Assembly (NCBI GenBank): GCA_018266455.1
Contig: JAFEAJ010000023.1
Span: 1-64,000 of the forward strand
Direction of reading: 5' to 3'
Length of the DNA: 64,000 nucleotides
From: Bacteroidota bacterium
GTDB lineage: Bacteria; Bacteroidota; Bacteroidia; Chitinophagales; Chitinophagaceae
The translations under genes were made by a program, and so were the position numbers. Under the pieces are notes generated by a model, which ran no database searches, had not been told where the DNA came from, and saw only the letters and a list, made by a program, of their open reading frames with translations. Within the stretch, counting starts at the first letter, position 1. Each line of letters starts with the position of its first letter. Of the stretch, positions 16,640-25,656 are shown one piece after another.

Positions 16640-16833
16640 ATGATTGCATTACCGTTTATGTTGAACTCTTTAGAGCTTAAAAATTTGTTTCAGAAATATG
16701 TCAAGCAAAACAGGTTGCCTTGCCCAATCATAGCTATATGCTAACCAACAATAAATTTTTGAAAGCCTTCCTTTATTTCCTTGCAGGATTTATTTCTGCT
16801 TTTTTCTTTTGGGAGGTTTTAAGATTGTGCTGA
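16640..16833 (+). other. Two overlapping micro-ORFs (34 and 31 codons) in a gene-free stretch
   Basis: The 441-bp gap between the deacetylase and the DUF420 gene contains two short ATG frames. The first (16640-16744, 34 codons) ends in ATGCTAA, which is also the start of the second (16738-16833, 31 codons). The second encodes a peptide with one hydrophobic segment of about 18 residues (FLYFLAGFISAFFFW), so it could be a membrane micropeptide. No promoter or ribosome site is seen. The rest of the gap holds only short hairpins (16889-16911) that could end a minus-strand transcript. Chance is a serious alternative. Confidence 0.22.
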
Positions 16834-17004
16834 TTTTCAAATTTCAAAAGCACGATGACCTTGCATGGATAAATACGCCTGAAATCAGGCTGCCAGCCAT
16901 CTCGGCAGTTTGAAAAAATTTTGTACTGGCAATAAACAGTGCCTCTTTCTCCTTATGCAAAACAGGTTTGCATTATGAACGGCAATAATAATGGAGCAGC
17001 GCCA

Positions 17005-17571
17005 TCAATAATACTTGCTTATCATCAAATACACCACAACACCCGATACAGCCACATAAAACCAAACCGGCCAGGTTATTTTTGCAAGCTTTCGGTGCTT
17101 ATCGAACCTTTCCTGAAATGCTCTTTGCAAAGTGAATAGCACCAGGGGCACAATCACGCCTGATAAAATAATATGTGAAGTAAGAATAAAATAATACGCA
17201 TATCGCAAGGGCCCTGCGTGCTGTTTTTCAGTGTCGCTTAAAACGCCATCGTGATTAATGTCGCCAAATTTTATTGAAGGGTTAGAAGCATGATAGATCA
17301 CATAAGAAATCAAAAAGATTGCGCTTAGCACAACTGCAACCAGGTTCGCCGTTTTATGTGCTTTTATTTGTTTATTCTTAATAAAATATAAACTCGCCAA
17401 AAGCAAAATTGCTGTTGTTGAATTCAAGATTGCATGAAATAGCGGTAACGCATGTGTGCTGAAGCCAAGGTCAATTTTCGCATGCGGCGCCAGGAGCATC
17501 AGGGCAACTGCTGCAGGTATAGCAATAGAAACAATAACAATAGGTATTGTTAGGTTTTTCTCTTTCATCAT
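17005..17571 (-). CDS. DUF420 (YozB/CtaM-like) membrane protein with an EF-hand-like loop
   Basis: A 188-residue protein with four or five membrane helices of the DUF420 family, found beside heme-copper oxidase genes and thought to help oxidase assembly. Histidines at helix ends (LFHAIL, ISYVIYH, TSHIIL) are those usually conserved. Between helices, residues 104-115 read D-I-N-H-D-G-V-L-S-D-T-E, which fits a canonical calcium-binding EF-hand loop (D1, N3, D5, G6, L8, E12). It is the last gene of the SCO-DUF420 unit, 71 bp after SCO. Confidence 0.85.
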   Translation of the reverse strand: MMKEKNLTIPIVIVSIAIPAAVALMLLAPHAKIDLGFSTHALPLFHAILNSTTAILLLASLYFIKNKQIKAHKTANLVAVVLSAIFLISYVIYHASNPSIKFGDINHDGVLSDTEKQHAGPLRYAYYFILTSHIILSGVIVPLVLFTLQRAFQERFDKHRKLAKITWPVWFYVAVSGVVVYLMISKYY

Positions 17572-17642
17572 AACAATTCAGCTTTAATCCAATCAAATTT
17601 AAAAAACAGAAAAAGCGCAACCTGAAAACTTGTGGCTATTTT

Positions 17643-18452
17643 TCACTCTGGGTATTTTTTGTTTGGCCTGCTCAAAAAATAAATAACGACAACAATAGCA
17701 ATGATGGCGAACACGAGAATAGGGGCCACGGGTATCATCTGGGCAAATACTGATTTGCTGTTCTTGTCCTTTTCCAGCATAATAAAAACAATATCCTTTG
17801 CAAGCTTAGCGAGCGATGTGCTATCAAGTCCATCATAGTACCCGCGCACAACATGATCTTTGTCCAGCAGCACCATTTTTTGGGTATGTATAAAGGTCGA
17901 GTCTGCCGTAGCGCTGTCGGCAATCCCCATTTTCAGTTCATTAAGCGCAAAATCATAAATTTTCTTTTTATCACCGGTAAGCATCCACCAAATATCAGGA
18001 TCTGCCCCAAACTTATCTGCGTATCTTTTTAATGCTGCAGCAGTATCTCTTGCCGGGTCCACAGTAAAGGAAACGAAATGCACAAACGGAGCGGCTGTTA
18101 TATTCGCCTTGCCCTTCTGCTTAATCGCATCCTGCAATTGTTTCATGTTATGCGTAAGGGCAGGGCATATATTCGGGCAGTGTGTAAAGAAAAAATCTGC
18201 TACGATCACTTTCCCCATCAAAGAATCAAGCGAAACGCTTTTCCCAAGCTGATTTGTGAGCGAGATATTATCAACTTTGTGCCAAATGGTATCGGTTACC
18301 TGTTTGCCATCTTGCATCTTTACTTCTACAGAATCATAAAAAAAACGGCCCGGCATATCAATAGCGCCTTCGCTGGCTGATCTTAAAACCAAAAAACTTA
18401 TTAAGGGGATGAGTGCCGCAAGGGCAACTGCTAATAATGCTTTCGTGCTCAC
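17643..18452 (-). CDS. SCO1/SenC family copper chaperone
   Basis: A 269-residue thioredoxin-fold protein needed for CuA assembly in cytochrome c oxidase. An N-terminal signal/anchor (about 5-24) is followed by the copper motif CPNIC (Cys92, Cys96), with His189 (FIHTQ) as third ligand. An additional C-terminal membrane helix (about 243-262) ends the protein, so it may be anchored at both ends. The start codon is GTG at 18452; no ATG lies nearby. A rho-independent terminator separates it from the oxidase operon, so it has its own transcript or depends on read-through. Confidence 0.92.
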   Translation of the reverse strand: MSTKALLAVALAALIPLISFLVLRSASEGAIDMPGRFFYDSVEVKMQDGKQVTDTIWHKVDNISLTNQLGKSVSLDSLMGKVIVADFFFTHCPNICPALTHNMKQLQDAIKQKGKANITAAPFVHFVSFTVDPARDTAAALKRYADKFGADPDIWWMLTGDKKKIYDFALNELKMGIADSATADSTFIHTQKMVLLDKDHVVRGYYDGLDSTSLAKLAKDIVFIMLEKDKNSKSVFAQMIPVAPILVFAIIAIVVVIYFLSRPNKKYPE

Positions 18453-18555
18453 TGTTCTTTATTTGAATTGTTAATTTCGGCTGCTGCCTGCTCTTTAACA
18501 AGCAAAGGCAGATCATTGTTCTAAAACCCGGCAAGCAAGGGCAAACCTTTGGTTT

Positions 18556-18587
18556 ATAAAAAAACCATCCACAGGCCGGGATGGTTT
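18556..18587 (-). terminator. Terminator of the ACIII-caa3 operon
   Basis: On the minus strand AAACCATCC and GGATGGTTT form a 9-bp stem (18579-18587 with 18562-18570) with an 8-base loop, followed by a run of T residues (18564-18558). It lies 27 bases after the stop of the subunit IV gene, so it ends the long respiratory transcript. Confidence 0.8.
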
Positions 18588-18613
18588 AGTAAAATTAGTT
18601 CATCAAAAAATCT

Positions 18614-19015
18614 TTATTCCATACCAGGCTTTTTGGCAGCCGGCGTTTTGCTTTGCTCAAGGTGATGAGAATCGTACCTGTTGCGCAGGTCCCTATATGA
18701 ATTCCCATCCCACAAAAAAGCAATCACAAACCAAATGAACAACAATGACGGGAACACAAGGGTCATCACCATAGCTTTTAATTCATGTTTAAGGTGCATA
18801 AACTCGGCAATAATGAAAAAAGCTTTCGCTAACGTCCCCACAATAAACAACCCGTTCAAAAAATGCTTCGGTAAAAAATGAGTCTCATAATAAATGATTG
18901 CCAAAGCCAGTTCAATAACCGTGATGATAAGCAGCACCCAAAAAGTCCTCCAGATTAATTTTGTCGAAAAACTGGGCTCAGCATGGCCGGCCGCATCAAT
19001 TTGAACTTCGCTCAT
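18614..19015 (-). CDS. Cytochrome c oxidase subunit IV (small membrane subunit)
   Basis: A 133-residue protein with three membrane helices (about 22-44, 52-74, 80-103) matching the CyoD/CtaF-type subunit IV of bacterial heme-copper oxidases. The FIIAEFMHLKHELK segment is characteristic. It is the last gene before the operon terminator, 27 bp after the second subunit III gene. Its role is structural. Confidence 0.88.
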   Translation of the reverse strand: MSEVQIDAAGHAEPSFSTKLIWRTFWVLLIITVIELALAIIYYETHFLPKHFLNGLFIVGTLAKAFFIIAEFMHLKHELKAMVMTLVFPSLLFIWFVIAFLWDGNSYRDLRNRYDSHHLEQSKTPAAKKPGME

Positions 19016-19042
19016 AATATTATTTTGATTGTTCTTTTAAAA

Positions 19043-19717
19043 TTACAACAAATAAAAGCAGGTGAATACAAACACCCAAACCAAATCAACAAAGTGCCAG
19101 TATAAACCGGCCTTTTCGATCATCAGGTAGTGGCCCCTTCTTTCAAATGTGCCTTTCCAGGTCATGATCAGCATAATAATATTTATAATGACCCCTGAGA
19201 ACACGTGGAAACCATGGAAGCCTGTGATCGTAAAAAAGAAATTGGTGAAATTGGTTGACGATTGTGTGCCATCAATATTCATGAACGGGTTCCTTCCCCA
19301 CCACGCGCCTTCTGCATAAAGGTGGGTCCATTCCCAAGCCTGGCAGCTTAAAAAGGCAAGCCCACCCAAAATCGTCCATACCATCCACTTCATCACTCCT
19401 TTTCTATCATTATTGTGGCCTGCTGCAACGGCGAGTACCATGGTAACTGAGCTCATGATCAATATAAATGTCATCAGGCTCACAAAAGCGAGGGGAACGC
19501 GCATTTCGCCAACAATCGGGAATGTCTTGAAAACGTGGTTCGGATCAGGCCACGAATTGCTCGCAAAACGGATGCTGCCGTAAGAAATAAGAAATGCGCC
19601 AAAGGTAAACGCATCGCTCATTAAAAAGAACCACATCATCAATTTCCCATATTCCACATTGTATGGGCTTTTACCGCCGCCCCATAACTTTTGTCCTGCT
19701 TGTACTGCCTGAGACAT
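19043..19717 (-). CDS. Cytochrome c oxidase subunit III (copy b)
   Basis: A 224-residue membrane protein of the CoxC/CyoC family, with five to six helices and the conserved segments FFLMSDAFTFGAF, EWTHLY, FFFTITGFHGFHV and YWHFVDLVWVFVF. It supports the catalytic subunit of the caa3 oxidase. It directly follows a second, shorter subunit III gene, a pairing usual in Bacteroidota. Confidence 0.92.
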   Translation of the reverse strand: MSQAVQAGQKLWGGGKSPYNVEYGKLMMWFFLMSDAFTFGAFLISYGSIRFASNSWPDPNHVFKTFPIVGEMRVPLAFVSLMTFILIMSSVTMVLAVAAGHNNDRKGVMKWMVWTILGGLAFLSCQAWEWTHLYAEGAWWGRNPFMNIDGTQSSTNFTNFFFTITGFHGFHVFSGVIINIIMLIMTWKGTFERRGHYLMIEKAGLYWHFVDLVWVFVFTCFYLL

Positions 19718-19762
19718 AATTTAATTTTATAGGTTCACAAATGTATTCAACTAAACCGAAAA

Positions 19763-20347
19763 TCAGTGTATCACCAAAAAGAATATGAACAAATAAACCC
19801 ATAGCGCATCTACAAAATGCCAATAGGTGCTGGCTACTTCAATAGGCACGCTGTTATAGCTCCTGCTGGTTTTGCGAAGGGATTTAAGGAACATTACCAA
19901 CATCGTGATAACCCCTCCAAAAACATGCAGCACATGAAGGCCTGCTATAGCATATAAAAATTGAGCCGCTCCAGCGCCGCTAAATGTTAAGCCCGTCTTC
20001 CATATTTGTTGAAAGCCTAATATCTGCAATATGATAAAAACCATACCAAGAACAGCAGTCAGCAAAATCAGGTTTTTGTAACTCTTTATGTGCCTGTCCT
20101 TAAAAGCTTTCAGGGCCATCTGCACCGCCAGGCTGCTGGCCAGCATCGCAGTTGTGGATAACCAGAACATCCGCGGTATCTCGAAGCTTATCCATCCTGG
20201 TTGCTGGCGTTTCACAATATAAGCGCTTGTAAGCCCTGCAAACATCATGGTAATGCTGCCAATAGCAATCCACATGGTGAATTTATGCGGGTGTATTTTT
20301 TGTCTTTGCTCGCTCACGTTTTCTTTAACTTCAATTGATGGTAACAT
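19763..20347 (-). CDS. Cytochrome c oxidase subunit III (copy a)
   Basis: A 194-residue subunit-III-like protein with five membrane helices. The C-terminal YAIAGLHVLHVFGGVITMLV and STYWHFVDALWVYLFIFF segments match the last helices of subunit III. It is about 30 residues shorter than its neighbour, and the two are divergent paralogues. It lies 13 bp after ctaB and 45 bp before copy b. Confidence 0.9.
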   Translation of the reverse strand: MLPSIEVKENVSEQRQKIHPHKFTMWIAIGSITMMFAGLTSAYIVKRQQPGWISFEIPRMFWLSTTAMLASSLAVQMALKAFKDRHIKSYKNLILLTAVLGMVFIILQILGFQQIWKTGLTFSGAGAAQFLYAIAGLHVLHVFGGVITMLVMFLKSLRKTSRSYNSVPIEVASTYWHFVDALWVYLFIFFLVIH

Positions 20348-20360
20348 TATTTTCTACTTC

Positions 20361-21263
20361 TTATATTTTTACTTTATCAATCAATAATGCAAGCAGCGCT
20401 ATGGGCAAATAAATATAACTGCTGAACATTACGCGCCTGGCTGCCTGCAAAGTCATTTCGTTATATAGCCTTACACATTGCCAAACCATGAAAACATTTG
20501 CTATGAACACGATGGCAAGGCTAATGATACCGCTCACATTCAAAAAGTAGGGAAGAACACCTACCGGCAATAGCAACAAAGAATATATAATTGACTGGAT
20601 TGCCGAATATTTTGTCGGGCCTTGAACTGACGGGAGCAATTTAAACCCCGCAGCAGTATAGTCTTTATGCGCGATCCACGCTATTGCCCAAAAATGCGGG
20701 AACTGCCAAAAAAATTGGATAGCGAACAAAGCCCAGCCCCCACCGCTCAAATTATCATTTCCTGCCGCCCATCCTATCAGGCAAGGCAAGGCTCCAGGTA
20801 CAGCGCCTACAAGCACCGAAATTGAATTGACCTTTTTCAGCGGTGTATAAATAAATGCGTACAGGAACAAACTGAATGCAGACAGTGCGGCTGTTAAAAA
20901 ATTAAAGTGCCAGAGCATCAAAGTGCCGGCAACACCGGCAATTACAGCAAATGCCCAACCTTCATTAACAGTCATTTTGCCGCTGGCTATTGGCCTTTTT
21001 GCTGTCCGCTTCATTAATGCATCCGTATCCTTTTCAACAATCTGGTTGATTGCATTTGCACTTCCGGTAACAAGCATTCCTCCAACAAAAAAAAGAACTA
21101 TCGATGCCCAGTTGTACTCAGTAACTTTTGGCGCCAGCAAATACGAGATCACTGCAGAAAAAACAACCATAAAGCTCAGGTTGAACTTTATCAGCGCTTT
21201 GTAATCCTGAAGCTTGCTGATAGCCTTGAAAGAACTTGACTGCTTCACAGTTTCCTGCTGCAT
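20361..21263 (-). CDS. ctaB: Protoheme IX farnesyltransferase (heme O synthase)
   Basis: A UbiA-superfamily membrane enzyme of 300 residues that adds farnesyl diphosphate to heme B to make heme O, the precursor of heme A for the caa3 oxidase. The first Asp-rich motif region NAINQIVEKDTDALMKRTAK and RPIASGK are clear, with the second motif region near DYTAAGFKLLP. About eight to nine helices are visible. The start is the ATG at 21263 rather than a TTG three bases upstream. No heme A synthase (ctaA) is in the window. Confidence 0.93.
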   Translation of the reverse strand: MQQETVKQSSSFKAISKLQDYKALIKFNLSFMVVFSAVISYLLAPKVTEYNWASIVLFFVGGMLVTGSANAINQIVEKDTDALMKRTAKRPIASGKMTVNEGWAFAVIAGVAGTLMLWHFNFLTAALSAFSLFLYAFIYTPLKKVNSISVLVGAVPGALPCLIGWAAGNDNLSGGGWALFAIQFFWQFPHFWAIAWIAHKDYTAAGFKLLPSVQGPTKYSAIQSIIYSLLLLPVGVLPYFLNVSGIISLAIVFIANVFMVWQCVRLYNEMTLQAARRVMFSSYIYLPIALLALLIDKVKI

Positions 21264-21314
21264 CAAAAAATGATTTTAATTGCGACAGACGAACTGGACA
21301 AGTTTATCCGTCCT

Positions 21315-21413
21315 TTATTTAAATCCAAACATCCAAGCCTGAAAGCCATCAGGCACATCAATATCTTCTGGTCTTTCTGATTTATAAACACCATTAATGT
21401 CCGCTGCTCTCAT
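21315..21413 (-). CDS. Candidate 32-aa small ORF overlapping the 3' end of ctaD
   Basis: In the 130-bp gap between ctaD and ctaB, an ATG (21413-21411) opens a 32-codon frame overlapping the last 20 bases of ctaD. The product is acidic and aromatic (KSERPEDIDVPDGFQAWMFG), which looks protein-like rather than random. The position would allow translational coupling to ctaD. Small accessory subunits are known in oxidase operons, but I do not recognise this one. It may be chance. Confidence 0.3.
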   Translation of the reverse strand: MRAADINGVYKSERPEDIDVPDGFQAWMFGFK

Positions 21414-23220
21414 TGCTGCCGACCGGCTCTGCCTGAGAAATGAATTCCCTCCCATCTTTGCCGTAATCATAAGCCCAACGGTGAACTTCCGGGATTTCTG
21501 AAACCCAGTTGCCATGCCCAGGCCTGATAGGCGTTGTCCACTCCAGCGTAGTTGCGCCCCATGGATTTTGTGTAGTAACTCTTCTCCCTTTAAAAATAGA
21601 GTAGAAAAAGTTGAACACGAACATCAACTGCACAGCGAACACAACGATAGCAACTGTAGATATAAACCTGTTCAGGTCCTCAAATTGCCTAAAAGATACC
21701 CAGTTGGAATAATCCATATAACGGCGTGGCATACCTGCCAAACCTTCATAATGCATAGGCCAGAATATGAGATAAGCCCCAATCATGGTTACCCAAAAAT
21801 GGATATACCCCATGGTGTTGTTCATATACCTTCCATACATTTTCGGGAACCAGTGATAAACGCCCGCAAACATTCCGAAGAAAGCAGCAACGCCCATTAC
21901 CAGGTGGAAGTGAGCAATGTTGAAATAGGTATCATGAAGGTGGATATCAAGTGTTGAATTGCCCAGGAAAATACCGGTCAAGCCGCCGGAAATAAACATA
22001 CTTACAAAACCAATTGAGAAAAGCATTCCTGGGGTGAATCGCAAATTCCCTTTCCATAGTGTGGTTAGCCAATTAAATACTTTTATGGCCGATGGAACAG
22101 CTATTAATAATGTTAAAAGCGTGAATACTGACCCCAGAAACGGGTTCATGCCGGTTACGAACATGTGGTGGGCCCAAACAAGAAGCGACAGGATGCATAT
22201 TGCGAACAATGACCCCACCATTGCCCGGTAACCGAAAATGGGCTTGCGCGAATTAACAGCCATCACTTCAGAAACAAGCCCCATTGTAGGGAGTATTATA
22301 ATATACACTTCAGGATGACCGAGGAACCAAAACAAATGCTGGAACAAGATAGCGCTCCCTCCTTCATTGGGCAGGGCTTTTTGTGTTGAAGCGATAAATA
22401 TATCTGACAAATAAAAACTTGTCCCTGCATGCCTGTCAAACAATAAGAGTATTAGCCCTGATAATAAAACAGGGAAAGAAAGAACACCTAAAATGGCAGT
22501 GAATAAGAGCGCCCAAATAGTAAGCGGCATCCTGACCATGCTCATCCCTTTTGTCCGCATGTTCAGGATCGTGGTAATGTAATTCAGCCCGCCCAACAAT
22601 GATGATACCACGAAAAATACCATGGCAACTATCCAGAAGTCCATGCCCGCCTTAGATCCGTCCGTAGCATCTCCCAATGCGCTTAGGGGCGGATATACGG
22701 TCCACCCGCCACTGGCAGGGCCTGCTGTTAGGAACAGTGAGCTTATCATTATTATGCTTGCTGTGAAAAAGGCCCAATACGAAAGCATGTTTAAGAACGG
22801 GGCGGCCATGTCTCGTGCGCCTATTTGCAAGGGCACTAAAAAGTTGGCAAAGGTGCCGCTCAGCCCGCCTGTCAAAACAAAAAATACCATTATCGTACCG
22901 TGCATGGTCACCAGCGCGTAATAGAAGTCTGGGCTAATTTTTCCGCCCGGCGCCCATTTTCCGAAAATATCTTCAAGGATGGGGAAAGTAGTGTCCGGGT
23001 AACCCAGTTGCAAACGAAAAATTACGGACATTAGCCCCCCTATTATTGCCCAAATCATACCAGTGATAAGAAACTGTTTGGATATCATCTTATGATCCTG
23101 GCTGAAAATGTATTTGGTAATAAATGTTTCTTTGTGATGATGGGCGCCATGCTCATCGAGGTGCACATCATGTGAGGTAACCACATCTGAATGCCCGTGC
23201 AAAATTGTGTCGCTGCTCAT
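21394..23220 (-). CDS. ctaD: Cytochrome c oxidase subunit I (caa3 type)
   Basis: The catalytic 608-residue heme-copper oxidase subunit with twelve predicted helices. Ligands are visible: His107 and His439 for low-spin heme, His302 (with Tyr306, GHPEVY) and His351/His352 for CuB, and His437 for the high-spin heme. GHPEVY with the cross-linkable tyrosine places it in the A family, which reduces O2 and pumps protons. The N-terminal 30 residues are unusually rich in histidine (HGHSDVVTSHDVHLDEHGAH). It follows ctaC by 46 bp. Confidence 0.97.
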   Translation of the reverse strand: MSSDTILHGHSDVVTSHDVHLDEHGAHHHKETFITKYIFSQDHKMISKQFLITGMIWAIIGGLMSVIFRLQLGYPDTTFPILEDIFGKWAPGGKISPDFYYALVTMHGTIMVFFVLTGGLSGTFANFLVPLQIGARDMAAPFLNMLSYWAFFTASIIMISSLFLTAGPASGGWTVYPPLSALGDATDGSKAGMDFWIVAMVFFVVSSLLGGLNYITTILNMRTKGMSMVRMPLTIWALLFTAILGVLSFPVLLSGLILLLFDRHAGTSFYLSDIFIASTQKALPNEGGSAILFQHLFWFLGHPEVYIIILPTMGLVSEVMAVNSRKPIFGYRAMVGSLFAICILSLLVWAHHMFVTGMNPFLGSVFTLLTLLIAVPSAIKVFNWLTTLWKGNLRFTPGMLFSIGFVSMFISGGLTGIFLGNSTLDIHLHDTYFNIAHFHLVMGVAAFFGMFAGVYHWFPKMYGRYMNNTMGYIHFWVTMIGAYLIFWPMHYEGLAGMPRRYMDYSNWVSFRQFEDLNRFISTVAIVVFAVQLMFVFNFFYSIFKGRRVTTQNPWGATTLEWTTPIRPGHGNWVSEIPEVHRWAYDYGKDGREFISQAEPVGSNESSGH

Positions 23221-23266
23221 GAGAAAAAATTTTATTTGTAACCTTTATATTTTGCTCTTTAAGTAT

Positions 23267-24337
23267 TCAATTCGTTTTTAAAGATGTTTTGGACAAAGCA
23301 TCTTTATCAGCCACTGCTGCTACTGTTTTTGTCGTGTCCTTGGAAGGCATTGTTTCTGTGTTCGGGAAAACAAGGGCATAATTCGACTTTTGTTTTGCTT
23401 TCCACAAAATAAAATCAACTGGCGTCACTACTTTTATAATGCCCCTCATGGTATAATGCCCGCGTCCACACATCTGGTCGCAGGAAATTTCATATTCAAA
23501 ATCAGGGTTGTTCGTTTTCTTCTTCATTTCTTCTGTGGTATAAAGGGGAGTGAACCACATGGTTGTTGGGGTGCCCGGAACAGCATCCATCTTCATGCGG
23601 AACGCTGCAAGGCCAACATCATGGATCACATCCCTTGAATTGATAATGAGCTTGATTGGCCGATTAACAACAGCATACATTTCATTGTTAACAACAATAT
23701 CATCGTGTGTTGCGGGGTCATCCCAAATCAGGCCAAGAGAGTTGTTCTTGCCATCATCAATATTCTTGTAGAATTTCTTCCCGAACACATCATCTTTTCC
23801 AGGGTAACGGAATATCCAGCTAAATTGTTTTCCTGTCACCTCAACCTGGAGTGCCTCTTTTGGCGCCTCCCCGGTGATTTGGTACCAATAAAACAAGCCA
23901 AACCCAACAAGTATAGACAAAGTAATTACCGGCACTGCTGTCCAAACCACTTCCAGCCTGTTATCATGCGGGAAATAATAAGCCTTTCTCTTTTCAGAAT
24001 ACTGATATCTATAAGCAAACCAGAACAGCAATATCTGGGTAAGAAAAAACACAATTCCTGTTATTGCAAGAGTGACATAAAGCAATTTATCCATAGCCTG
24101 GCCATGCTGCGATGCTGCTTCACCAAGCATTTTTCCCTTTAACAGCTCATTGCACCAATACACACCAATCAGCCCTGCTACAAGAAAGGCAATCATCAAA
24201 AAACCGTTAACGCGGTTTTGTTGTTCGAAAGCTTTTTTTTCACCTTTCAATACCGAAACGTATTCACTGGCTTTGGCAATCTGAAAAGTAATCAGAAAGC
24301 CAAGCAACAAAATCATTATGATAAAAAAGTTTGACAT
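23267..24337 (-). CDS. ctaC: Cytochrome c oxidase subunit II
   Basis: A 356-residue subunit that takes electrons from cytochrome c at the CuA centre. Three hydrophobic helices (about 4-22, 45-63, 87-110) and a further one near 133-152 precede the periplasmic cupredoxin domain. CuA ligands are His239, Cys286, Cys290, His294 and Met297 in the CDQMCGRGHYTM motif. No C-terminal cytochrome c domain is fused, unlike classical caa3 subunit II; electrons probably come from ActA/ActE hemes. There are more N-terminal helices than the usual two. Confidence 0.94.
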   Translation of the reverse strand: MSNFFIIMILLLGFLITFQIAKASEYVSVLKGEKKAFEQQNRVNGFLMIAFLVAGLIGVYWCNELLKGKMLGEAASQHGQAMDKLLYVTLAITGIVFFLTQILLFWFAYRYQYSEKRKAYYFPHDNRLEVVWTAVPVITLSILVGFGLFYWYQITGEAPKEALQVEVTGKQFSWIFRYPGKDDVFGKKFYKNIDDGKNNSLGLIWDDPATHDDIVVNNEMYAVVNRPIKLIINSRDVIHDVGLAAFRMKMDAVPGTPTTMWFTPLYTTEEMKKKTNNPDFEYEISCDQMCGRGHYTMRGIIKVVTPVDFILWKAKQKSNYALVFPNTETMPSKDTTKTVAAVADKDALSKTSLKTN

Positions 24338-24397
24338 GATTCTTTATAAAAATTTTTAGCCGTGGTTGAATGTTTTTCTTCTTTATTATTCCCTGTT

Positions 24398-25615
24398 TTA
24401 AGTATAATGGATAATGCTCTCTTTCAGGAAAGGATGGTTTTTGGGGATCAGCGGGTATTTGCCCAACACCCTTGCTGTGTTCCACATGATCAGGCCTACA
24501 AAACCGGCAGCAATGCCAAAATCAAAAAGGTTCATTGGGACATGGTCCTTCATGGTGCTCCCGAATACCATCTGGTAAAAATCAATCCAATGCCCGAACA
24601 GCAAAGCTACAGACATAAACGTTACGGTCGCATAATTCCGTTTTGAAGGACGGCTCATATATATCAATATAGGAGCAAGAAAATTGATGGTAAGGTTAAG
24701 ATAGAACAGCCCCTCGTATGCTCCTTCAAACCTTGTTTTGAAATAAATTGTTTCTTCTGAAATGTTCCCATACCATATCAACATAAATTGAGCGAACCAT
24801 ACGTAAGTCCAGAAAATAGAAAATGCAAACTGGTATTTTCCAAGATCGTGCAGGTGCTCGTCATTGGTGTATTCCAGGTATCCCAGGTTTTTGAGATAAA
24901 TAACAAACAAAGTGATCAAAGCAATCCCGGCAACAAAGCTGCTTGCAAATGTGTACCAGCTGTACATGGTAGAAAACCAATGCGCATTAAGGCTCATTAA
25001 CCAAAGCCATGGAGTTACTGACGCTACGGTTAATGTAAACCAGACAATATAGACAGCAGACCATATTGTGCTCTTAAAAATATATTTCTTCCCTTCTTCA
25101 ATCGTTATCGGTGCATTATCAATTTCGCGAGAGATGCCGCGGAGTTTTATCCCGAAGATTGTCCATAAACCAATAGTGAGCACCGACCACGCAATAAAAA
25201 AAGTAGGGCTCAGAAAACTGCTTTTCCCCTTGAGCACTTCATCGTTCTTCACTATATCTCTGTCGAGCCATTCATAAATATTTGATTTGTGCCCAAAAAC
25301 AAGTGCCAGCAAAATAACAAATGTGATTGCGCCAATAGGTATCACTGAAGCAGAAATGGCTTCGGTAACCCTGCGGAAAGAGATTTGCCAGCCGCCCCAT
25401 GCGAGTGAGCTTGCGGCAAAAAAGAACATGGCCGCATTTACCACCAGCAGAAAATAAACACCGTTGTGCAATAAAGCAGACCAGAAATGGGTGCCATGAT
25501 CAACATTCCCATACAAAATATAACCCACTATCAAGGACAATGCCCCTACACCCATCAATGCATATGACCAGGTTTTAAATCGCGATGGGGTTTCAAAATT
25601 TTCTCTGATTGACAT
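24398..25615 (-). CDS. actF: Alternative Complex III subunit ActF
   Basis: A 405-residue integral membrane protein with about ten helices, related to the second half of ActC/NrfD-type quinol-interacting subunits. Charged residues within helices suggest a part in quinol binding or proton transfer, as proposed for ACIII. It follows actE by 41 bp and precedes ctaC by 60 bp, joining the ACIII and oxidase modules in one operon. The gene order is the standard actABCDEF. Confidence 0.92.
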   Translation of the reverse strand: MSIRENFETPSRFKTWSYALMGVGALSLIVGYILYGNVDHGTHFWSALLHNGVYFLLVVNAAMFFFAASSLAWGGWQISFRRVTEAISASVIPIGAITFVILLALVFGHKSNIYEWLDRDIVKNDEVLKGKSSFLSPTFFIAWSVLTIGLWTIFGIKLRGISREIDNAPITIEEGKKYIFKSTIWSAVYIVWFTLTVASVTPWLWLMSLNAHWFSTMYSWYTFASSFVAGIALITLFVIYLKNLGYLEYTNDEHLHDLGKYQFAFSIFWTYVWFAQFMLIWYGNISEETIYFKTRFEGAYEGLFYLNLTINFLAPILIYMSRPSKRNYATVTFMSVALLFGHWIDFYQMVFGSTMKDHVPMNLFDFGIAAGFVGLIMWNTARVLGKYPLIPKNHPFLKESIIHYT

Positions 25616-25656
25616 TCTTCAAGATTTTGTATTCGTGTGATGTGCTTAATTCTTGT

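Noticed and set aside
21514..21957. 147-codon plus-strand frame
   Set aside because: Antisense shadow of ctaD, which has all heme and copper ligands.
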